Position numbers and translations under genes: made by a program. Of a DNA stretch of 64,000 nt, positions 26,501 to 34,250 are shown piece after piece. Source of the stretch: Enoplosus armatus (lineage: Eukaryota; Chordata; Actinopteri; Centrarchiformes; Enoplosidae); assembly GCF_043641665.1 (NCBI RefSeq), contig NC_092193.1:17121501-17185500 (forward strand), in the 5' to 3' direction. The notes beneath the pieces are model-generated. The model did not search any database. It was not told the DNA's origin and was given only the letters and a program-made list of their open reading frames with translations. Position 1 is the first letter of the stretch; each line of letters begins with the position of its first letter.

Positions 26501-26922
26501 TAACAGAGCGGGTCTGCATTATATTAACAGCTTTAATTAACCAAAACATGAACGGAGTCTTGCTTACAGATGTAATTCCACCTATAGAATCAGCATAAAT
26601 GACTGATCTGGTATTTAAACGGACGGGATGGACTGATCCCAATATGATTCAAATTGTCAGAATAAAACACACACACAAACACACACACACACACACTGTG
26701 TACTTTTGTTCATATAACCTACATGGTTTTCCTTGTGTTAATGCTATTTTTTGCTTGGTGAGAATAAGGTGTTTTACTGCCAAAACCTAATGCATCCAAA
26801 CAGCCCATTGTTCATTCACGGGATACAAAAGTAGTCATAAAAATATAAAAGGACATACCTTCTACAGCCAGCACCACGGGCACAATGAGGCTGCACGCCC
26901 ACAGCAAGTAATCCATTGTCAT
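989..26922 (-). CDS. ephb3: Ephrin type-B receptor 3 gene (partial, 14 coding exons)
   Basis: Receptor tyrosine kinase of the plasma membrane that binds membrane-tethered ephrin-B ligands on neighbouring cells; the family acts in axon guidance, tissue boundaries and vascular patterning. The joined exons give 889 codons plus 2 bases with no stop or frameshift. Order: signal peptide (1-20), ephrin-binding domain and Cys-rich region (about 22-320), two fibronectin III domains (320-525), one membrane segment (about 536-558), juxtamembrane [10 protein letters not shown] (587-596) and a kinase with GAGEFGEV, VAIK (K644), HRDLAARN (D737) and DFG (755-757). The closest match is EphB3, from DAGR/EAGR-type ligand-domain sequence, KQPGRRE in the kinase N-lobe and AASLKV at its end; EphB4 and EphB2 fit less well. 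The teleost a/b paralogue cannot be told. The SAM and PDZ-ligand exons are missing because the window ends. Every intron phase matches its neighbour. Confidence 0.93.
1230..1575 (+). repeat. Interspersed repeat copy (GCATGCTAAC / AAGTATTGGACA family)
   Basis: Shares blocks in the same order with 44765-45225: TTAGCATG(C/T)TAACATT, CACTAAACACAAAGTA, AAGTATTGGACA, CTGATGAT(G/T)GC(A/G)CTAGA, AAAGTTAT, AATTCATCCT. A further inverted part lies at about 51090-51270. Repeat type is unknown; I recall it as common in percomorph genomes. It lies in ephb3 intron 13 (1183-2842). Confidence 0.65.
2843..2992 (-). CDS. ephb3: ephb3 coding exon 13 (kinase C-lobe)
   Basis: 150 bp (50 codons), phase 0 in and out. 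Encodes [40 protein letters not shown] and [16 protein letters not shown] is the tyrosine-kinase APE motif. Its acceptor CAG is preceded by a (TG)n tract (2996-3020). Donor GTGAGT. Confidence 0.96.
2996..3020 (+). repeat. (CA)n tract next to the ephb3 exon 13 acceptor
   Basis: CA units broken by one TA; in the ephb3 transcript it is (UG)n immediately upstream of the exon 13 acceptor. Confidence 0.9.
3240..3268 (+). repeat. (CA)n tract next to the ephb3 exon 12 donor
   Basis: CA units with one TA; in the ephb3 transcript it begins about 9 bases after the exon 12 GTCAGT donor. Confidence 0.9.
3278..3493 (-). CDS. ephb3: ephb3 coding exon 12 (catalytic and activation loops)
   Basis: 216 bp (72 codons), phase 0 in and out. 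Encodes [55 protein letters not shown] and [16 protein letters not shown]. Catalytic Asp is in HRDLAARN, metal-binding Asp in DFG. A TG repeat starts about 9 bp past its GTCAGT donor. Confidence 0.96.
4694..4728 (+). repeat. (GT)n microsatellite
   Basis: About 17 GT units in ephb3 intron 11. Confidence 0.95.
4915..5335. repeat. MITE-like element with TAATCGATTA-type inverted ends
   Basis: Left end AGTTAATGATTGTTTCCATT and right end, inverted, AATGAAAATAATCGTTAGTT; internal GTCCATAAAATGTCAG and GAGCCCACGGTGATGT. The matching ends give a fold-back structure of about 420 bp with no coding capacity. It resembles the hAT-type non-autonomous repeats abundant in fish. Confidence 0.65.
5806..6210. 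repeat. Further degenerate copies of the TAATCGATTA repeat
   Basis: A short copy (5806-5990) begins GGCTGCAACTAACAATTATT and ends AATCGATTAATTGACTTGTC. A second (about 6026-6210) begins AGCTGCATCTAACTGTTATT and contains GGTCCATAAAATGACAGAAA and GCCCATTACAATTTCCC, the same internal block as in the copy at 4915. Another partial copy is near 57947-58090. Confidence 0.6.
7009..7256 (-). CDS. ephb3: ephb3 coding exon 11 (kinase N-lobe)
   Basis: 248 bp, phase 1 in, phase 0 out. Encodes [58 protein letters not shown] and [21 protein letters not shown] carries the ATP-positioning lysine; ITEFMENG spans the gatekeeper and hinge. The intron 5' of it contains a pure G/C run (7290-7305) in its pyrimidine tract. 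Donor GTAAGC. Confidence 0.96.
7257..7971 (-). other. ephb3 intron 10
   Basis: 0.7-kb intron, strongly purine-rich on the plus strand (7260-7800), hence polypyrimidine in the ephb3 transcript. Contains the G run 7290-7305. Open frames here are low-complexity by-products. Confidence 0.6.
7972..8094 (-). CDS. ephb3: ephb3 coding exon 10 (juxtamembrane tyrosines, kinase start)
   Basis: 123 bp, phase 1 in and out. Encodes [20 protein letters not shown], then [20 protein letters not shown] and A. Tyr587 and Tyr593 are the two conserved juxtamembrane autophosphorylation sites of Eph receptors. The exon ends within the glycine-rich loop. Donor GTAAAC. Confidence 0.95.
8245..8655. repeat. Fold-back MITE-like element, copy 1
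   Basis: Contains TTGATACCACTCTCATGTC near the left end and its inverse GACATGAGAGTGGTATCGA near the right end, with TTAGCTTAGCATAAAG and its inverse TTTATGCTAAGCTAAGCTAA inside. The same plan occurs at 22749-23100 and 35725-36140. Lies in ephb3 intron 9 (8095-9134). Confidence 0.75.
9135..9187 (-). CDS. ephb3: ephb3 coding exon 9 (juxtamembrane)
   Basis: 53-bp micro-exon, phase 2 in, phase 1 out. Encodes [18 protein letters not shown], the basic stop-transfer and juxtamembrane segment. It is too short to stand out as an open frame; it is found by the conserved EYTEKLQQY motif with TACAG acceptor and GTAAGT donor. Confidence 0.9.
9487..9595 (-). CDS. ephb3: ephb3 coding exon 8 (transmembrane)
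   Basis: 109 bp, phase 1 in, phase 2 out. Encodes [20 protein letters not shown], then [15 protein letters not shown], giving one hydrophobic helix. The acceptor region is mixed TG-rich (CTCTGTGTGTGGTGTGGTGCAG). Donor GTAAGT. Confidence 0.93.
9802..9958 (-). CDS. ephb3: ephb3 coding exon 7 (fibronectin III domain 2, second part)
   Basis: 157 bp, phase 0 in, phase 1 out. Encodes [31 protein letters not shown] and [16 protein letters not shown]. The [12 protein letters not shown] motif is the conserved end of the Eph FN3-2 domain. Donor is GTACGG, a weak but valid GT site. Confidence 0.93.
9959..10893 (-). other. ephb3 intron 6
   Basis: 0.93 kb; short GCTAATGTTAGCTAAC-type sequence near 10210-10230 resembles pieces of common teleost repeats. 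No coding sequence is seen. Confidence 0.5.
10894..11018 (-). CDS. ephb3: ephb3 coding exon 6 (fibronectin III domain 2, first part)
   Basis: 125 bp, phase 1 in and phase 0 out. Encodes [20 protein letters not shown], then [20 protein letters not shown] and ER. The GVILDYE motif is diagnostic for the second Eph FN3 domain. Donor GTAAGC. Confidence 0.94.
11019..11761 (-). other. ephb3 intron 5
   Basis: 0.74 kb between exons 6 and 5. No coding motif or repeat family is recognised. Confidence 0.55.
11762..12097 (-). CDS. ephb3: ephb3 coding exon 5 (fibronectin III domain 1)
   Basis: 336 bp, phase 1 in and out. Contains [65 protein letters not shown] and VNITTNQA, which mark the first FN3 domain of EphB receptors. 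The acceptor CAG follows a (TG)n tract at 12101-12133 instead of a normal pyrimidine tract. The donor is GTTAGT. Confidence 0.95.
12101..12133 (+). repeat. (CA)n tract next to the ephb3 exon 5 acceptor
   Basis: CACAAA then pure CA units; in the ephb3 transcript it reads (UG)n ending 4-5 bases before the CAG acceptor, taking the place of the pyrimidine tract. Confidence 0.93.
13590..13865 (+). repeat. Interspersed repeat copy (CCACTAGAGTAGCTTTGCAT family)
   Basis: Shares CCACTAGAGTAGCTTTGCAT, GATTCA(T/C)AGT, GC(A/G)GCCCCTCAGTTCACC and neighbouring sequence with 34085-34250 in the same orientation. No coding capacity. It lies in ephb3 intron 4. Confidence 0.7.
14299..14454 (-). CDS. ephb3: ephb3 coding exon 4 (Cys-rich/EGF-like)
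   Basis: 156 bp, phase 1 in and out. It carries the Cys-rich pattern [36 protein letters not shown] and DSDCT. Acceptor CATCCAG, donor GTAAGT. The exon size and phase match the equivalent exon of vertebrate EphB receptors. Confidence 0.94.
14455..16509 (-). other. ephb3 intron 3
   Basis: 2.05 kb. About 16080-16400 is strongly pyrimidine-rich on the plus strand. This explains the long open frames there (16025-16438 plus and its antisense), which look low-complexity, not coding. There is a C run at 15717-15727. Confidence 0.55.
16510..17182 (-). CDS. ephb3: ephb3 coding exon 3 (ephrin-binding domain)
   Basis: 673 bp, the large exon typical of Eph genes. It starts WEEVSGYD and contains [97 protein letters not shown] and the start of the Cys-rich module ([19 protein letters not shown]). 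It begins in phase 0 and ends in phase 1 at GTATGT. Confidence 0.96.
17183..19400 (-). other. ephb3 intron 2
   Basis: 2.2 kb with a pure (CA)n microsatellite at 17526-17569. No other feature is supported; the open frame at 17737-18108 (plus) has no recognisable motif. Confidence 0.6.
17526..17569 (+). repeat. (CA)n microsatellite
   Basis: About 22 uninterrupted CA units in ephb3 intron 2. Confidence 0.95.
19401..19465 (-). CDS. ephb3: ephb3 coding exon 2
   Basis: 65 bp between a TTGTTGCAG acceptor and a GTGAGT donor. With the last G of exon 1 it gives [20 protein letters not shown] followed by SG, the conserved start of the mature EphB ligand-binding domain. It ends in phase 0. The Tc1-like transposon sits only about 200 bp upstream in gene orientation. 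Confidence 0.92.
19670..19886 (+). repeat. Left inverted repeat of the Tc1-like element
   Basis: Outer end CAGTGCATCCGGAAAGTATT; inner end TAAGTATTCACAGCCTTTGC. It pairs with 21089-21306 with a few mismatches and small indels. The two AAGTATTCAC copies are the presumed transposase-binding direct repeats. Confidence 0.9.
20048..21088 (+). CDS. Tc1-like transposase, full length (DD34E)
   Basis: Cut-and-paste transposase of 346 codons; the family usually has about 340, so Met7 (20066, before [12 protein letters not shown]) may be the true start. It has a paired-type helix-turn-helix DNA-binding part (about 8-115), a GRPSK hook (65-69) and an RRK-rich nuclear-signal-like stretch (121-126). The DDE core has D159 (WSDETK), D250 (QQDNDPKH) and E285 (NPIEHLW), with 34 residues between D250 and E285. 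The [10 protein letters not shown] motif is intact. There is no stop or frameshift, and TGA abuts the right inverted repeat. Integrity of frame and catalytic residues suggests recent insertion; activity is unproven, as missense changes cannot be judged here. It is unlikely to have a host role. Confidence 0.93.
   Translation: MSEHKPSMKSKELSVDLRDRIVSRHKSGEGYRKISAALKVPMSTVASIIRKWKKFGTTRTLPRAGRPSKLSNRGRRALVREVTKNPMVTLSELQSSSVERGEPSRRTTISAAIHQSGLYGRVARRKPLLSKRHIAARLEFAKRHLKDSQTMRNKILWSDETKIELFGVNARRHVWRKPGTAHHQANTIPTVKHGGGSIMLWGCFSAAGTGRLVRIEGKMNAAKYRDILDENLLQSALDLRLGRRFIFQQDNDPKHTAKISKEWLQDNSVNVLEWPSQSPDLNPIEHLWRDLKMAVHRRFPSNLMELERCCKEEWVKLPKDRCAKLVASYSKRLEAVIAAKGASTKY
21089..21306 (-). repeat. 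Right inverted repeat of the Tc1-like element
   Basis: Reverse complement of the left repeat, starting right after the transposase TGA (GCAAAGGCTGTGAATACTTA) and ending GGATGCACTG before the TA duplication. Confidence 0.9.
21490..21648 (+). repeat. Probable 5'-truncated LINE 3' end
   Basis: A/T-rich stretch ending GGGGATCAATAAATTATTTC then CTGATTCTGATTCTGATT. A short tandem TGATTC tail after an AATAAA-like signal is typical of L2/Rex-type fish LINE ends. A similar tail ends at about 61042. Confidence 0.55.
22749..23100. repeat. Fold-back MITE-like element, copy 2
   Basis: Left end TTAAAGGAAGAGTTTAGCAT, right end inverted (AAAATGTTGAACTTTTCTTT). Contains ACCACTCTCATGTCT and GTGAGAGTGGTATCAATCTT. 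The middle has been replaced or expanded by a 26-base C run (22982-23007). Confidence 0.72.
26859..26922 (-). CDS. ephb3: ephb3 coding exon 1 (signal peptide)
   Basis: Encodes a start plus a hydrophobic leader, [21 protein letters not shown], ending in phase 1 at a GTATGT donor. Leu/Val/Ile-rich core followed by A-V-E fits signal-peptidase cleavage near residue 19-20. The first ATG (26920-26922) is chosen; a second in-frame ATG lies two codons on (26914-26916). Exon 1 is 7.4 kb upstream of exon 2, as is usual for Eph genes with a long first intron. Confidence 0.82.
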
Positions 26923-26942
26923 AAAACAGGCTTTTGCAACAT
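26919..26942 (-). promoter_or_regulatory. Short upstream ORF overlapping the ephb3 start codon
   Basis: A 7-codon frame, MLQKPVL, starts at 26942 and stops with TGA inside the ATGA that forms the ephb3 start (ATG at 26920-26922). Such stop-start overlaps can permit re-initiation. It matters only if the mRNA begins upstream of 26942, which the sequence does not prove. Confidence 0.35.
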
Positions 26943-27420
26943 GAATAAAGGTGTGTAGACTGGACCCTTCGGATGGATGGAGACTCAAACACAGAGCACC
27001 GCAGCCGAGCTTTTTGTTCCTCTCCCAATTCTCATGTCTTCAGTTGTGATGAGGGCTCTCACCGCCCCATTCTACCAAAACCCTCAAAAATAACCGGGCG
27101 CTTCTTTTTGTTGCATTCAGTCGGGTCCCGTTATTCCTTGTGTTGTGAACGCGGTGCTACAGGAGCGCTACACTGCGCCCTTCCCCAGTCTCATTCTCTT
27201 TATCTGACTTTACCGACACCGAACCTCTGTCCAGGGGCGCATCTCTCGGCTGCCGCCCTGCCCGAGCAGAGGACCGAAACCCCGGGTGTGAAGTCGTCTC
27301 CGTCCGCAGAGGGGCCTGTGTAGTCCACTTTGGCCAACTCCGTGTAGCTGTTGCTCCTCTGCGAGGGATGTGCGTCGGAATGGCAACACTGGGACAGAGA
27401 CACAGAGGGGACTGGGGGCT
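26923..27420 (-). promoter_or_regulatory. ephb3 5' UTR and putative promoter region
   Basis: Sequence upstream of the ephb3 start; from about 27115 to 27420 it is GC-richer than its surroundings with scattered CpGs. No TATA box was recognised. The open frames on both strands (27200-27442 minus, 26973-27323 plus) have no recognisable domain and probably reflect GC-rich UTR. The transcription start cannot be placed. Confidence 0.4.
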
Positions 27421-27649
27421 CAGGCAGCGTCAATGTGAGCACAATGAAAGTCTAGCTTCCGGTCGAGATTTTCAAAATAATAGTACATACTATTGTATGT
27501 TAGGCCTGTTAGTTTATGGGAGAACACACATTGCTTACCATCATTATGATGTAGGCTAAATGGGCCTGAGTTAGCCAGAAAAAACAAAGCCACATTTTAT
27601 ATAATGTGTTTCTCTTCTTCTTCCGATTATCATCATCATCATTATTATT

Positions 27650-27845
27650 ATTAATGTTGTTGTTGTTTGTCTATTTATTTTCATTTATTAATTTATATTT
27701 ATATATGTTTGGTGTATACTTAATGTTGTATTCTAGTGTCTACTTTTTTTTAAAAGTCACTTATCTATAGCCTTCTGTTATTGTACATCTGCTGCCACTT
27801 TGACACATTCATTTCCCTGCATGGGATCAATAAAGTTGATTTTAT
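27650..27845 (+). repeat. Possible LINE-like 3' end
   Basis: A/T-rich sequence ending CATGGGATCAATAAAGTTGA TTTTATCT, resembling the GGATCAATAAA end at 21490-21648 but without the repeated TGATTC tail. Assigned by similarity of the end only. Confidence 0.4.
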
Positions 27846-28239
27846 CTCAAAAGGAAAGCCCAAGAAGAATTTATATTCTTGTAAAATGTATAAAATCAAT
27901 AAATAGGTTCCTTTGATTATGATCTGCTCTCTCCCCTCTTATGTAGAAATTCTAATATATATATAAGCTAATAAACTGGGAGTTTTATCCTGTTTTGGTT
28001 CAGATCAGCAAATAGTTTTAACCTATAGCCTATTTGCCCATCCAAGTGCAATTCAAAGGTGAGTCACACCGGACAGAAAACAGCAGCTGTTGTACAGTCT
28101 GTGGACTTGAGATGACTTCATCCTAACCAGTGATGTCATAGCAGCATCACCTGTCAAACTGACCTGTTCTGACATCACGGATTGGGGTGATGAGATGCAT
28201 TTTTAATTTAAACCCCCATTTCCCGCTTTTATTTTGAAG

Positions 28240-28420
28240 TCAAAAGTGCTACACTTCCGGGTTTCTGCTGAATATCTCCGTGTTGCTTGACGCAGCCGGC
28301 GGGGGGGCGCGGAGGATGAGAGGGTGAGAAGGAGGACGAGGAGGAGGAGGAGGCTGGTTGGTTGGCCAGCAGGCTGAAGCGGCCAGCAGCCCGCAGTGTT
28401 TGTCCGTCCTGGCAGCAGGT
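28240..28420 (+). promoter_or_regulatory. Promoter-like GC-rich patch with possible first exon
   Basis: CACTTCCGGGTTTC is an ETS-type core, followed by a CpG-rich, purine-rich stretch and GGCAGCAG before GTAACA (28419), a plausible splice donor on the plus strand. No coding start with a recognisable product. It could be the 5' exon of an unannotated plus-strand transcript; the sequence alone cannot show it. Confidence 0.25.
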
Positions 28421-31400
28421 AACACCGGCCTGGACGCTCCGCTCACCGCCGCTAAATGCCGATCAATTCTGGCATTAAATGGACTGTGGTCGCATTGGCG
28501 GAGAACGTCAATATGAGCTTTGATAACAATGGACACACAGCGCCTCCCGCGTGTTATTGAGTGGCCTTTGAGGCTGATACTGCATAATAACCACCTGTGA
28601 TTTGATTCCAGTAGCACTTGGTGATTTAACAAAAGCAAACCCACAGAGTTTACTTTGTCTTATCAACTGGTTCATGCTAATGGATACCATACACGTTTTA
28701 GGATTATTTGATCAATTTCAAAATAAAAGTCTACACGTAGACCTACAGTAATGCCACTGAAAACTCACTACTGAGTAGCACAGACACACTGAGGCACCCA
28801 TAGGAATGCTGCTGGAACAGGAACATATAGTAGGTTTCTCTTGTGGTGTTTATGAAAGAAGATACAGTTTTACTGCTCATCAAAGTGATAGCTGCAGTGC
28901 AAAGCAGTGTCTTGACAGACTGCCTGCCCTCATTAGTTCATGTCATACTTTGACCTTTTGCGGTCTCCGTCTTGCAGTCCCTCTTTTTAGGTCCTTTTCC
29001 TCCAGACCCACCCGGTCTTTTGTCCCTTGGCGGGTTCCAGCAGGAAGAGAGTGTGTGTGTGCTGGCGGGTTGTAGCTCTCAGCTCAGGGACAAGGCTCCC
29101 CTTCACACTGCTAATTCATCCCTCTGTGTGCCCCCACTCCCACTGCTTCAACCCCCCTCCGGCTGAACCCCGACACAGGAACACACACATACAAAGTTTC
29201 TCCCCAAAAGTCCCTCTGTGCTACAAACTCACGGACCCCCGCTTTATCCCCCTCTCCCAAATCTTCACCCCCACACCGCCCACTTTCAAGCAGCTCCCCC
29301 ATCACCTCCACCCCAAAGTTTCTTTTGTCCCCCTGGCTTTGTGCACTAATTAACTACAGTTCAGTTCCCAGCAGGCTTGGGTCAGGCTCTACTACTGAAA
29401 CCAGTGATGGACAGCTCTCTTTAACCAGCTATATTCAAACTAAGACAAAAAAAAAGGACAGCCAGTGTCCTTCATGGCAGCATCGGTACTGTCATTATTA
29501 TGTTAACAGGTCATGTAAATAATGATATGTGATTGCTGCTGCTGTGTGGTTCTTATTTGTAACAAAAAATCCCTCATAGCTCGCTTGTTTGTGTGTGTGT
29601 TTAAGAGGCTCCTAAGAGATTAAGAGAGTATTTTGGACAAAATTTACAAATCTGCTAATGAATTCAGCTTTGCAACAGTCCTTGAATTCCCCCAGTATCT
29701 TAAAAGTACACAGTGCAGCACTTTCATTCCTCCTCTTATTTTGAAATATCCTGACAAGCCAAATTTTGACTGATTAGCTCATTACATTTGCTTGTGTGAA
29801 GGGAAAAAGGGTCTGATTGTATCTCTTTAAGGGCCCCATGCAGTGGTGCCTTCAAGTTCATCCGTGCTGTATCTTCAGGTGTTGTTCCAGTGCAACCTTT
29901 CACCCCTCCGACATGATGAACTGGCAGTCAAAATCCCAGGATTTAAGTTGCTGACTGGACTGGGATTGTGTGTGTGTGTGTGCTTCAGTTGTTGCCGCGA
30001 CAGGTGGAATAAAGAATTGCTGCTCTGGAGAGTCTTCCCATCCTGCCGCAGATGAGAAATCAGTTCTCGGGCTCAGGGGGAAAAATACATATTTTACAGA
30101 GCATGGAGAGGAGACATGAAGAGCCAAGGATGAGGTGGAGGGAATGAAAACTAGCTCTGTGGGACAGCCGTGTTAAGCTGACAAGAGGGGATGACAGAAC
30201 ATCTCCACAAATCCAGACTGTCTCCTTCCAAACTACTTGAGAATTATGGAGTCTGTCCAGTCCACCGCACTGTGTGTATAATAAACATGCATGTGCACAT
30301 TCTTTGTACATGTGGATTTATGTTAGACTCATGCAGCCATTTTCTATTAAATCTACATGAATGCAGCGAGTTCCTTGCTGATGTTTTAGGCTTATGCTCT
30401 CTATATGTTTCTTTCTTTTGCAGCACCTAAAATATATCATTTGAATACAAAATGTAAAGCATGAAAACTAAAAACCATAATTCATACTTATGATTCATAT
30501 TCTTCCTAGTTGCATAATTTACAATATATCCTACAGCAGGGAACACATTGCCTATGTGAGCTAGTTCCTGATAAGAGGAATCATTCCAATAGATTCTTCT
30601 TCAATCCATCAAACAATAACAATGAATTCTGGTTATTTGTTAGGTTGAATGGCTATCTATTCCACCTTAAATCGACAGTATAAAAATTGAAACTCGGAAA
30701 AAGGTAACCACACTGGGCGTGAATAAGCGTTCACATGCACTGTAGCCGGCGTGATGCAATGCAATGGACTGACATTGACTATTGATTAAATGTTGAATTT
30801 AAAATGTTGATTAGTTGGGCATACTGGACAATATGGATGCACATCTCTCAGTACATAATAACCATCAAGTATTCAGCGTAGCCTTACTATGAATAGTACT
30901 TTATATGAGAGAAAAAGAAAGAGAGAAGGTGATGGAGATGAGAGAGGAAGAGCAGGTACAGCCCACTCTGCCCAGGATAGGGTTAACATTATGTCCCTGT
31001 GCTGTTCGACACAAACAAAATATGACCTGATCCAATCCAAGCAGTGTAATTACCACAGAGCATAATTATAGTGTGATAATATAGTATTGTTGTATAAATA
31101 TATTATTGTAACACATACAACACATTTCACTCACCTTTATGTACTGTTTGAGACACATCTCTATTATTCAAATCCAGACTGATGCAAACTCCTCATCACT
31201 TATGCTACTGCCCACTGACATGTTTTAAAGCTCTGATTTTTGCTCTCCAAACGTCTTGAAATGCACATATTTAGATCAGGGAAATCATTTTTTCTGACCT
31301 CACAAGCTCGACAGTTTGCATCATATCTTTTTGGTCGTGTCATATCCTTTCTACATTCAGACATCTTACCCATGAAGACAGGTGAGATTCAGCCCAGAGA

Positions 31401-32089
31401 ACATCCCACTAAAACATGCATCAGACTATAAGCAGATCAAGCAAAAGGCCCTGAGGACCATCCACAGGATCAGGGGGGCAATAGACAAATACTGTATTTA
31501 CTGGAGTCTATTTAAAGATAGTGTTGCTGCTAATAGGTCCCACTTTAGTCTTTATTTGTACATTATGTGTGCTTAAACTAACATTTACAATACACAAGGT
31601 GGTTCAGTGCCATGTGAAGAGGCAACACATTACAATGAGGGGGGGGGGGCAAAGCAAATCCTGCTTAGGGCCCCAAAAGTCTAGGGCCGCCCCTGACTGT
31701 ACTATCTTGAGAGAGGCATCAATCTTCTCTCTACAAGAAAAGTGTAAACAATTCATTTATAAGCTAAAGTCTCATTATGTCACAATGTCAATATTAGCAC
31801 AAGCAAGGCAAAGCTGCTCAAACCTCTGGCCACAAAACTGACAGAATTCACTCTGTTCACGGCAACACAAACTCAGAGGATGATCTATTTTCTTTGGGGC
31901 TGCTGACGTGAGAAAATGATCTGTCAACAAACTCTGGGAGACAAAGTTAATGTGGGACGACACTGACGGATACAGTGAGGGAGAAACAATCAGGAAAAGA
32001 CTTTGCCCAAAGAGTTTTCACATAATTCTGCATATGTTTGTGTATCTGTCTTTGTCTGCTCCTCGTTTGCTAACAAGGCCAAAATAAAG

Positions 32090-32480
32090 AGCTCCGAGTG
32101 CTCACGAGCAGCGCTGAAACGCAACATGAACTAGTGCGGGAGTGGCGCTTTGCGTCACTGATTGGAGAAGTAATGATGCGTGATGGCGTTCAGACCGGAA
32201 GCTGTGCTGTTCGCCGGTGCTGGAGGGCACGAGCTCTGCTGGGCTTTTCGCAAACCTGCTGCCGGCGTGTTGTTCCGTGCGGCGCCGACGGATTAAGCGC
32301 GAACCGGTGATGGGTTTTGGGGGGGGGGGGGGGGGCTCCTCGTTGTTTGTCTGGAAGTGCATCTGAATCCGCTCCCCTCGTGAAGCTGTCAGTGTCAGCC
32401 ACAGCTCCGGGTTGGCGGGCGTAGAGCTCCGCCGAACACCCGCCGCTGCGCTTCCTCTGACTCCCAGACTTCACAGCTAA
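32090..32480. promoter_or_regulatory. CpG-rich island without a recognised gene
   Basis: About 390 bp with many CpGs (for example GGCGCTTTGCGTCACTG, GTGCGGCGCCGACGGATTAA, GCGAACCGG) in an A/T-rich surrounding, with TGCGTCACTG and TGATGCGTGATG CRE/AP-1-like words. A 14-base G run lies at about 32319-32333. No open frame on either strand has domain motifs. It looks like a promoter or enhancer of an unseen transcript. Confidence 0.35.
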
Positions 32481-34084
32481 TCAGCGGAAAGCTGTCAGTT
32501 TATAGGCGCTTGCATAAATGTGGGATTTCAGCAGGAGATTTCAGGATTGCAGGTGATCTGAGGCGCAAATGAGTGGAAGCTCGCTTGTGAAATGAAGAGT
32601 GCTCATCCAGAGAGTGAGGCAACACACAGCAAAAACTAATTAAGAACAATTCCATTTTAGTGGGCACAGACAGTTTCAGCAGAAGTCTTTTTTCCTTCAG
32701 AATTATTCACAGGAGGCGTTATTGATGATTCGCCACATTCGGCAATTTTCCCACCATTCTCCTCCTCCATTATTCATCCACCCCTACTTTTTAATCTCCT
32801 GTGAGCTGACTCAGAACTCCACTTCCATTTGCAGACTGTTCCTCCTCTATGCTCATGTCTGTAGCATTGATTAAATGGACCCCAGTGGGCTGGGGATTAC
32901 ATCGGGGTCTATTTGAAATGGCATTTCTACAGTGTTTTTCCATTACTGAGCATACTATTGGAATTTAGATAAACTGGGTCTGGGTAAGCTGTGTTGATTT
33001 CTGAGTTTATTTGCCTGGCTCACATGGGGTCCATTTGCTGCAATTTAACAATTACTAGGTTTGGCGTGTTTGCTAATTTTCTGTGTTCACATCCCTCACC
33101 AGCCTAGAGCGCAGCCAACTGGGCTCCCACAGGAAGGCAGAGGAGAGGAAGAGGGAATAGTGGAGGCAGAAAATGAATACAGACAATTGTTTTTCATCAG
33201 CTGAGATGGAGCAGGGACACGATCAAACGGGAGTGGGACAAATTAGATAACCGAGGACAGAGTGAAAGACAGGGCGCCCGCTGTTTCTGTCTCATAGACA
33301 TATTTGTGGTTTTAACTATGAGCTCGACGCTGGTTTGTTAGTAAATGGCTGGCCCTCCCTCATAGCTTTCAATGGAGAGACGATTTCACTCTTTGCAGCC
33401 ACAGCAGGTCAGAGTGAAGCTCTCTGTGCGAGCTCGTGGTCATCAGAGGTGTGTCAGATCGCTCTGTTTACTCCCTGAATGCAAATGTGTTCATGCTCAT
33501 ACTCCATCATGCAATTCATTTTTGAGTCTCATGCATACAGATGTTGAGAAACGTGACATCCAGAGCTTTTTCTGCATCCAGTATGAACACATGCTAATGT
33601 TCAGTAGCGAGAAAACCTAAAGGCGTTTGACCTCTCCATCACATGTGATTTTACATAGCCCAGGTAAGTGGTGTCTGTCTATCTAACAGCTTCCCCACCT
33701 TCCCCCTACAGGTGGAGTAATCGGTGTCAGACGGTTTTGCTTCTTTTGCTCCTCATTTAGAGTAAAAACTGTCTGCCGCTCCGGTGTGTCCCAGCTCGGT
33801 TTGGCAGTCATTCCAGCTAAAGGTCCACATTTTAACAGAGTATTTCTTCACCCTGCACAACCTGCAAAATGATTTGAGTCAGGCGGCAGCAGCCTCCACT
33901 TCAGGTTCTCCTCAAGCACAAAAATGATCACACCGGCTTAACAGATAGCTGCAGAGGCCGCCCATGTGTCCCCCGAGGCTAAATTCAACCAGTGCAAGAC
34001 ATCCTGTGACCTCTTCTGTTAGAACTTTGGGCGCCTGGAGAGCAAGTTAACCACAAAAATACCACAAAAATATGCTGTATCTTA

Positions 34085-34250
34085 AAGGTCCCATATTAAG
34101 CTCATTTCAGCTCTATACTTTTATTGTGGGACTCCACTAGAGTAGCTTTGCATGATTCACAGTCTTAAAAAGTCCTTATTTATCTTATACTGGCCCTTCA
34201 TGCAGCCCCTCAGTTCACCGTCTGTGTGAAACCTGAAACAAGCTGTTTTA
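34085..34250 (+). repeat. Interspersed repeat copy (CCACTAGAGTAGCTTTGCAT family), second copy
   Basis: Begins AAAGGTCCCATATTAAGCTC and follows the copy at 13590 for about 160 bp, then diverges before the GCCCGCCTCCCTATAAGCCC part seen there. Confidence 0.7.

Larger units (their letters stand above)
19466..26858 (-). other. ephb3 intron 1
   Basis: 7.4-kb intron. Besides the Tc1-like element it holds a LINE-like tail (about 21490-21648), a G-rich run (21662-21690), a MITE-like fold-back repeat with a 26-base C run (22749-23100) and no recognised gene. The stretch 23100-26800 shows no repeat I can name and no coding motif; first introns of Eph genes often hold enhancers, but none can be identified from sequence alone. 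Confidence 0.6.

Noticed and set aside
28249..28644. 131-codon minus-strand frame ending in a Pro-rich tail
   Set aside because: Arises from GC/CpG-rich, purine-biased sequence; no domain and no start context.
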